Shown: positions 31,601 to 35,061 of the stretch, one piece after another
How the letters are laid out: the number at the start of each line of letters is the position of its first letter
Position numbering within the stretch: the first letter of the stretch is position 1
Virus record (IMG/VR): IMGVR_UViG_3300046012_000198
Location: 1-35,061 of that record
Length of the DNA: 35,061 nucleotides
Reading direction: 5' to 3' (one strand)
DNA from: a virus
Translations under genes and position numbers: made by a program
The notes under the pieces: model-generated
Seen by the model: only the letters and a program-made list of their open reading frames with translations
Databases searched by the model: none
What the model was told of the DNA's origin: nothing

Positions 31601-32819
31601 CGGCCTCGCCGTCGATGAGCAGGTGCCCGTCTACGGGTACAACCTCGACTTGGCCATCGGCGCCGTCGCCGTGGAAATCTGGTGGGCTAAGTCGTACCCG
31701 CTGCGGGTCGGCCACCAGGCGCGCCGCGCGCTCGACCTCGGCGATCTGGGCTGGTCGCTGATCTACATTTGGTGCGCCCATGTCCTGCCCGGCCTGGGTG
31801 CCGCAGACCAAGTGGTCGCCCTTCTGGAACAGGCTGGCAGCCACCCAAGCCCCGGAAACGCTCAATATCGGGTGGTTCGGAGTGACGGCGAGCTTGTGGC
31901 CGGTGGCCGTCTCGATGCGGATGATCTCGCCCTCGTACCACCGGCGGGTGACCGCGCGTAGTCCCGGCATCTCGACTCGCGTGTCTCCGAGCACGCAGTT
32001 GCACACGTTCGCGGCCGAGCCGTCACCTGGGCCGCTGACCTGTTCGCCGCCGACGGTGAACGACCCGGTGATGGCCACGGTCTGCCCGTTTGCGGCGGCA
32101 TGCTCGGGGCGTGTGCGCCCGTCCGGGGTCGACAGCCAGGTCTTGGTCGCGGTGACACCGGCCGCATCAGCCATGGCCGACCACGACGCGAGCGCGCCCT
32201 GGTTGTTGGCTGCGACAGTCTCGGTGCGGGCGATCAGCTCGGCCCGGTTCGCCCACGACGGGTAACCGGTGTCAAGCATCGACTGGACCTCGGCCTGGGC
32301 GTCGTCGACGTTCGTGCCGGTCGCGTTGGCCAGGTCGTCGAGCTTCGTGCGGAGCTGCGAGGTCACCGCGTCGGGGATGTGCACGAGGATCTGGCGGCGG
32401 TCGGCCAACCATTGGCTGCGCCACGCCTGCACCGCGTTGGCCACGACCGGGTCCGCGAGGCCGGCCTGGGTGATGGGGCCGAGCATCGCCGAGTACGCCG
32501 GCATGATCACCCCGTCCAGGATCGGCTGCCACCGGTTCGGGTCGGAGATCATCAGGGTGTAGATCCGGTCGGCGTCGCGCTGGGTGAACGGCTGCGGGAC
32601 CGGCTGGGGGGCGGCGTCGGCGACGAGCCGTGAGATCGGGCCGGTGTTGATCGGCTGCGCGTCCAGCTCAGCGCGCAGCAGGGCGAGGTACTGCCCGAGC
32701 GCGTCCATCAGCACCGGCATGAACTGGGCTTCGCCTCGGGCGTAACGCTGGATCGCCTGCCGCGCGAACAGGGCCTGCCGTTCGGGCGTGACCGTCATCG
32801 GCCACGTGGTCCTAGCCAT
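28686..32819 (-). CDS. MuF / 2H-phosphoesterase / prohead-protease polyprotein with intein
   Basis: The 1377-residue precursor (1104 after splicing) holds several parts. A helical MuF domain (about 1-274) contains TGYPSWANRAELIARTETVAA and STPDGRTRPEHAAANG. An intein (275-547) follows, then the rest of the MuF CxCRC motif at 548. A 2H-phosphoesterase-like domain (about 605-765) has H641-C-T-L and H729-T-A-L. A capsid maturation protease-like domain (about 830-965) includes IIKAGGGTIRPLPLPLSW, GHEDSTITGRI and DAGLGMISVDI. The long C-terminal region (about 1050-1377) is typical of actinophage MuF/protease fusions, with FGHLGAFGVCHVA. It lies between portal and capsid genes and is required for head assembly. 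ATG at 32819 overlaps the preceding gene by 8 bases. Confidence 0.88.
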   Translation of the reverse strand: MARTTWPMTVTPERQALFARQAIQRYARGEAQFMPVLMDALGQYLALLRAELDAQPINTGPISRLVADAAPQPVPQPFTQRDADRIYTLMISDPNRWQPILDGVIMPAYSAMLGPITQAGLADPVVANAVQAWRSQWLADRRQILVHIPDAVTSQLRTKLDDLANATGTNVDDAQAEVQSMLDTGYPSWANRAELIARTETVAANNQGALASWSAMADAAGVTATKTWLSTPDGRTRPEHAAANGQTVAITGSFTVGGEQVSGPGDGSAANVCNCVLGDTRVEMPGLRAVTRRWYEGEIIRIETATGHKLAVTPNHPILSVSGAWVAASLFQKGDHLVCGTQAGQDMGAPNVDQRPAQIAEVERAARLVADPQRVRLSPPDFHGDGADGQVEVVPVDGHLLIDGEAATDEEVTHLGFALADLAASSESAGDRGPAAISGPPRVLMVAGAPGEIGGRGQGATLTTGRGAHALAHRLTAGTRAASALFETADDDRSADLEALGERLDRLPAVVTVEQIVKVERDLVAAHVYNLDSGDGWYIGNGIIQANCRCTMTFDIPADAPPAVQEQAQELETQLVAAGSGAPSQTIYFLDGFAVDAPADTAPVADDVQDAPTGVAVMAMLSAADAATLAQPGGEAPEDLHCTLGYLAKDAVEYSDDVKAGLVEALASAWTGPVPAKAFATAVFNASDPEREPCSVLLVQSDELAAAHQGISDAIGGLASTTFPVWIPHTALVYNAAKPLPPELAAGQTLTYDRLILAWGADHIDLTDQSLTAATEAPVTTPAPTAPPADVVAPGNDGSATGGDTPTALSPDLTPIGQTWSGPLAQLGIPSSDGRIIKAGGGTIRPLPLPLSWQRESGYGHEDSTITGRILAVEDRGDVLWGSGDYMDPMLNFDAQQAMAQVDAGLGMISVDIVPTAVGFADAEGNPIDPALYQGDPDGVNAVAVEWEFCGATLVSVQAFPLARIVNDPAPEVQPGAADMMIPGDFAGATPEGPVLADAGDSITLQDGSTVAVGDVVGLGDVDRDGDDDTGAITAINAEAATVDVQLLPDGDNDADDDPENPVTMTVPISSLVPPPATSTNKPGSDEAPPAGLAATSETFAEGEPMPDTVDEDFALLASSYTQPYRAEFFRKQTLDGPTAIQLDRETGQIFGHLGAFGVCHVAKLAETGMCVTVPEGDDFSMFHLGEVVTEDGPIQVGKITVGGGHYGAGGVRGAIEHYDRTSSIAAPVRAYYDDYGIQVCGQLLHGIDPHKVDELMAAGQLSGDWRGRSPNRKLVAALAVNQGSFPVERISPIVGLDANGEQTSLVAAGIVYPPEPDNDITLPSGAKVARSDFETLVASMMETIDRSKVAAAPVTDELKLRRAKARLRLHSLASGE
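31188..31193 (+). promoter_or_regulatory. possible -10 for the antisense endonuclease
   Basis: TATGAT matches TATAAT at 5 of 6 positions and lies 46 bases upstream of the GTG at 31239. It falls within the DNA encoding the intein C-terminal junction. No good -35 is visible, so this is only a hint of independent transcription. Confidence 0.25.
31239..31961 (+). CDS. antisense homing endonuclease (HTH plus Vsr/EDxHD-like) nested in the intein
   Basis: This 240-residue gene lies wholly inside the intein, on the opposite strand, with codons exactly opposite the intein codons. The N-terminus (PLDLDDLFNRYDGGESVKAL) and AERFKVSRTVVISRLEKSGR form a helix-turn-helix typical of phage homing endonucleases, and a SEAMSERM segment follows. 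The C-terminal part resembles the Vsr/EDxHD nuclease fold: KGEAEMRDLL (E111/E113), YGYNLDLAIG (D137), AVAVEIWW (E146) and LGWSLIYIW. The usual Gly-Gly-x-Trp-His after E146 is replaced by WAKSYP, so activity is uncertain. GTG at 31239 has GAGG 8 bases upstream. The recognisable domain (1 to about 185) fits the gap between the Hint halves; the last 55 residues are antisense to Hint blocks A/B. By my rough hand count, third-position G+C is higher on this strand than on the intein strand. Confidence 0.75.
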   Translation: MRRYQIPLDLDDLFNRYDGGESVKALAERFKVSRTVVISRLEKSGRSTRTRSEAMSERMRTATSGERRALASAANLARRTGNHQDAGRPGYGGRAAITGALTRSRKIGKGEAEMRDLLIGRGLAVDEQVPVYGYNLDLAIGAVAVEIWWAKSYPLRVGHQARRALDLGDLGWSLIYIWCAHVLPGLGAADQVVALLEQAGSHPSPGNAQYRVVRSDGELVAGGRLDADDLALVPPAGDRA

Positions 32820-33174
32820 CCCAGTCCTCTCGCGGCGGGTCGAGCCGAGACAGCAGGTCCAGCAGCCGCACCGGGCGGTGAGGCTGGCCCATCATCAGCA
32901 GGACCCGGGTGTACTGCTCCAGCAGCGCGGCCCAGGCTGCGACGTCGACGGCGAGGCTGTGACGGCCGGCGAGGATCGGGCACAGCACGAACATGTCCTT
33001 CACGACCGGGTCGATCTTCTCCACCGGCACCGGGTTCTGTTCGTAGGCCAGATGCCGCTGGGGCGAAGACACTGGGCCGCGTCGAGCGCGGGACCCGAAC
33101 GTCGCCGAACGTTCCAGCGCCTTCAACACCAGCACATCGGACAGGGCCAGCAGCACCGGGTCGACGTCGGCCAT
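32812..33174 (-). CDS. hypothetical protein between portal and MuF
   Basis: The 120-residue protein is helical. Its N-terminus is ADVDPVLLALSDVLVLKALER, a basic loop follows (GSRARRGPVSSPQ), and the C-terminal helices are AVDVAAWAALLEQYTRVLLM and RLLDLLSRLDPP. It shares a base with the portal stop (TGATG) and overlaps the MuF start by 8 bases. Small proteins of this size at this location occur in other actinophages. A role in portal or MuF assembly is likely, but nothing shows it. Confidence 0.72.
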   Translation of the reverse strand: MADVDPVLLALSDVLVLKALERSATFGSRARRGPVSSPQRHLAYEQNPVPVEKIDPVVKDMFVLCPILAGRHSLAVDVAAWAALLEQYTRVLLMMGQPHRPVRLLDLLSRLDPPREDWDG

Positions 33175-34763
33175 CAGGGGCCAGCCGGCGGCCGGACCTG
33201 CTGCTGCGGGCTCGTTGCTGGCGGCCGGGCCGGCGCGGCGTTGGTTGCCGGTGTCGGGGCCGGTTCGGTTCCGCCGCCGATCGCGCGCGGCGGGGGTGTC
33301 GAATCCGGCGCGACCGGGGCGCCGAGTCCACCGGTCGGGGTCAGCGGCTGGATCACGATGCCCGGGAACAGGGCCGTGACCGCACCGGCCACCTCGGCCA
33401 GCGTCTGCGGGTTGCCCCGTTCGAGCAACGACGTGATCAGGCGGCGGGCGCGTTCGGCGTCGCTGGCCTTCTGCGACGTCGAGAACCCCAGCACCTCCAG
33501 GAATTCATCCTCAGCAAGCAGACCGTCGTCGTAGGCGGTCTTGGCGTTGTCGACGGTGATTTGGTTCGGCAGCAGCCGGTCCAGGTCGAAGTAGATGGCG
33601 TATAGGCGGGGGTTCTTGCGGCGGGCGCGCAGTGCCGGGGCGAGGTAGTAGGTCGTCAGCGCGGCCGCCACCAGCTCCAGCTTCGGGGCGATGTACTGCT
33701 TGGCGAAATCCTCGGTGATCGACCACTGGCCCCAGTGGTTGATGTCCCCCGAGCCCGTCAGCTTCTCCGGGGGCAGATCCATGCCGACAGCCAGGCGCAG
33801 TGCGCACGCATCGCGCAACGGCTGAATCATCTGGTCCAGGTCACGCCCGAACTCCATGTGCGTGATCTTGTCGATCAGATCGCCCTTGACGGTGGACACC
33901 AGCGGCACCACCGCGCTCGCCGAGTCGGGGTCGCGGATCGGCGCGATCATCGCCTCAGTGATCAGATCCAGCCAGCCCTGCGCCCCCGCCGACTCGGACT
34001 TGACCTGCGTGTCGTCGTTGGCATGCGCGGCGGTCGGCTTCGGTAGCTGGATCTCCTCCGGGATCCACAAGATCCCCGCCGAGGCCAGCCTCGACTTCAC
34101 CGTCGCGGACACCATGTTCGTCAGCGCGGCCAGCTCGCGCAGCACCGGCAGCAGCGACTTGGTCGCCGCGTCGGCTTCCCAGCGGCGCTTGGGATGGGGT
34201 TCCCACACCCGGACTAGCAGTTCGTTCTCGGTGTCGATCTCGCGAGGCAGCCCGTCCATCTGCTCGACCGTGATCCGGTTCGCGCTGGTGGCGGCGACCT
34301 CGGTCGTGCCCAGGATCTCCCACGTGGCCTGATCCAGATCCGGGTTGTCGGTGGCCAGCACCCACAGGTCGCCCGCCACCGTGAGGTGCTTGCCGATCAT
34401 CTTCAGCGCCTGCGACTGCCCAGCCGGCCCGCCGAACAGGTCACCCATGATCTCGGCGACATCGGAATCCTTGGACGGCTGCGTGCCGGGCTCACCGGTG
34501 ACCGGGTCAATGTCCACGCCGATCAGCCGAGCCCGCGACAGCGCCCACGCCATCAGCCGCACCCCAGCCCCGAACTCGGGGCAGTTGTCGTAGTGCAGCC
34601 AGCCTTCCTGCTGCCAGTCCGTGGCGCCCCAGCGCACGTTGGAGAAGCCCTGCGTCACTCGGACGTTGACTGCCGAGGCGACCAGGGAGGTCTTCGACCG
34701 CATCGCTGCGGGCTCGACCGTGGCGAGCACCTTGCCGGCGCGGCGCGAGTACTTCCTACGCAT
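33174..34763 (-). CDS. portal protein
   Basis: The 529-residue protein matches actinophage portals. The N-terminal basic helix precedes NVRVTQGFSNVRWGATDWQQE, then EFGAGVRLMAWALSRARLIGV and MIGKHLTVAGDLWVLATD. Next come LLVRVWEPHPKRRWEAD, MVSATVKSRLASAGILWIPEE and LRLAVGMDLPPEKLTGSGDINHWGQW. A Pro/Ala-rich tail ends it. It forms the dodecameric ring at the packaging vertex. ATG at 34763 overlaps the DUF1360-like gene by 8 bases. The terminase should lie to the right of the window. Confidence 0.93.
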   Translation of the reverse strand: MRRKYSRRAGKVLATVEPAAMRSKTSLVASAVNVRVTQGFSNVRWGATDWQQEGWLHYDNCPEFGAGVRLMAWALSRARLIGVDIDPVTGEPGTQPSKDSDVAEIMGDLFGGPAGQSQALKMIGKHLTVAGDLWVLATDNPDLDQATWEILGTTEVAATSANRITVEQMDGLPREIDTENELLVRVWEPHPKRRWEADAATKSLLPVLRELAALTNMVSATVKSRLASAGILWIPEEIQLPKPTAAHANDDTQVKSESAGAQGWLDLITEAMIAPIRDPDSASAVVPLVSTVKGDLIDKITHMEFGRDLDQMIQPLRDACALRLAVGMDLPPEKLTGSGDINHWGQWSITEDFAKQYIAPKLELVAAALTTYYLAPALRARRKNPRLYAIYFDLDRLLPNQITVDNAKTAYDDGLLAEDEFLEVLGFSTSQKASDAERARRLITSLLERGNPQTLAEVAGAVTALFPGIVIQPLTPTGGLGAPVAPDSTPPPRAIGGGTEPAPTPATNAAPARPPATSPQQQVRPPAGP

Positions 34764-35061
34764 GATGATCCTCCAGCCGAGCCGTGAACAGGGCGATCAT
34801 GCCGGTCAGTTGCGACGCGGTCAGCGCCACGAGCCCGATCCAGACAGGCCAGGCGCGCGGCCAGTTGTATGCGCACGCGGCCACGCCAGCCCCCAGATAC
34901 ATCGACGCGCACCAGGGGCAGTGGATCAGGTAGGTCACCGACCCCGGGGCTCGTTCGGCCAGCCACGCCCGTGGCAGATCGGTCACCGCGTCGCGGGTCA
35001 CCAGCCGTGTCAGCCTCGCCGTGGCGAGCACGGCGAGCGTTACGAGCAGCCAGACGGGCAC
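34756..35061 (-). CDS. DUF1360-like membrane protein (start at window edge)
   Basis: The 101-residue protein resembles the DUF1360 family found before the portal in actinophages. It has two hydrophobic regions (about 3-18 and 70-92), the ATARLTRLVTRDAVTDLPRAW motif and a CPWC Cys pair (49-52) that follows YLIHCPW. The reading begins with GTG at the last base of the window, so an earlier start beyond the edge cannot be excluded. It is probably a host inner membrane protein with unknown function. Confidence 0.75.
   Translation of the reverse strand: MPVWLLVTLAVLATARLTRLVTRDAVTDLPRAWLAERAPGSVTYLIHCPWCASMYLGAGVAACAYNWPRAWPVWIGLVALTASQLTGMIALFTARLEDHHA

Larger units (their letters stand above)
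31179..31997 (-). other. intein (Hint domain) inserted in the MuF motif
   Basis: This 273-residue intein occupies residues 275-547 of the MuF polyprotein. Block A is C275-VLGDTRVE. Block B is TGHKLAVTPNHPIL, followed by SVSGAWVAASLFQKGDHLV. Block F/G is HVYNLDSGDGWYIGNGIIQAN with N547 and +1 residue C548. Splicing would restore VCN-CRCTM. The penultimate residue is Ala rather than the common His. The 160-odd residues between the two Hint halves (about 344-507) contain no LAGLIDADG or HNH motif in this frame; the opposite strand carries an endonuclease gene there. Confidence 0.92.

Noticed and set aside
1-35061. Integrase, attachment sites, repressor gene, tRNA genes
   Set aside because: I saw no convincing candidate on either strand, so prophage status and repressor identity cannot be stated from this window.

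Overview
The window is 35 kb of a tailed phage of the siphovirus type, or a prophage, from a high-G+C actinobacterium. I infer Streptomyces or a relative. The DNA is strongly G+C-rich, GTG starts are common, and most genes touch or overlap by 1-8 bases. Many proteins belong to families typical of actinophages: DUF1360 before the portal, a MuF/protease fusion, a GCNCGG protein, a DUF1906 endolysin and an LAXTG sortase signal. No integrase, terminase or tRNA is visible, so lifestyle cannot be decided. Nearly everything is on the minus strand, so transcription runs from the right edge to the left.

From right to left the virion genes are: DUF1360 membrane protein, portal, a small unknown, a giant MuF / 2H-phosphoesterase / prohead-protease polyprotein, an Acb2-like anti-defence protein, two tiny Cys-rich proteins, a major capsid (hexamer-type) protein with N-terminal scaffold region, and a second (pentamer-type) capsid protein with an inserted Fn3-like domain. 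Then come a SAP-motif protein, a major-tail-like protein, a head-tail adaptor, an Mtd-N-domain protein, a Zn-ribbon protein, a tail-fibre-like protein, a GDPD-domain repeat protein, connector proteins, tail assembly chaperones expressed by -1 frameshift, tape measure, distal tail and hub proteins, three short fibre proteins, a coiled-coil membrane protein, a collagen-like membrane protein, endolysin and holin. A perfect 13-bp hairpin ends this block at 7341-7372.

One plus-strand gene (6316-7314) encodes a secreted surface protein with a sortase motif. Left of it an early-type minus-strand operon (6036 to 110) encodes small unknowns, a cysteine-peptidase-like protein, a topoisomerase VI-A/Toprim-like protein, a YqaJ exonuclease and RecT. 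Four operator-like sites with the same 8-5-8 inverted architecture (35, 4359, 6059, 6150) lie only in intergenic parts of this early region and suggest one shared repressor.

The most unusual feature is in the MuF polyprotein. A 273-residue intein (31179-31997) interrupts the conserved CxCRC motif. The place where inteins normally carry their homing endonuclease is instead occupied by an endonuclease gene on the OPPOSITE strand (31239-31961, plus). That gene encodes a helix-turn-helix followed by a Vsr/EDxHD-like nuclease fold, read codon-opposite-codon to the intein. The intein must therefore be translated through the antisense of its own likely mobility gene. I know of no described example of this arrangement. 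Other points of interest are the Acb2-like sponge, a 2H phosphoesterase inside a virion protein, and a terminator-like hairpin between the two capsid genes.
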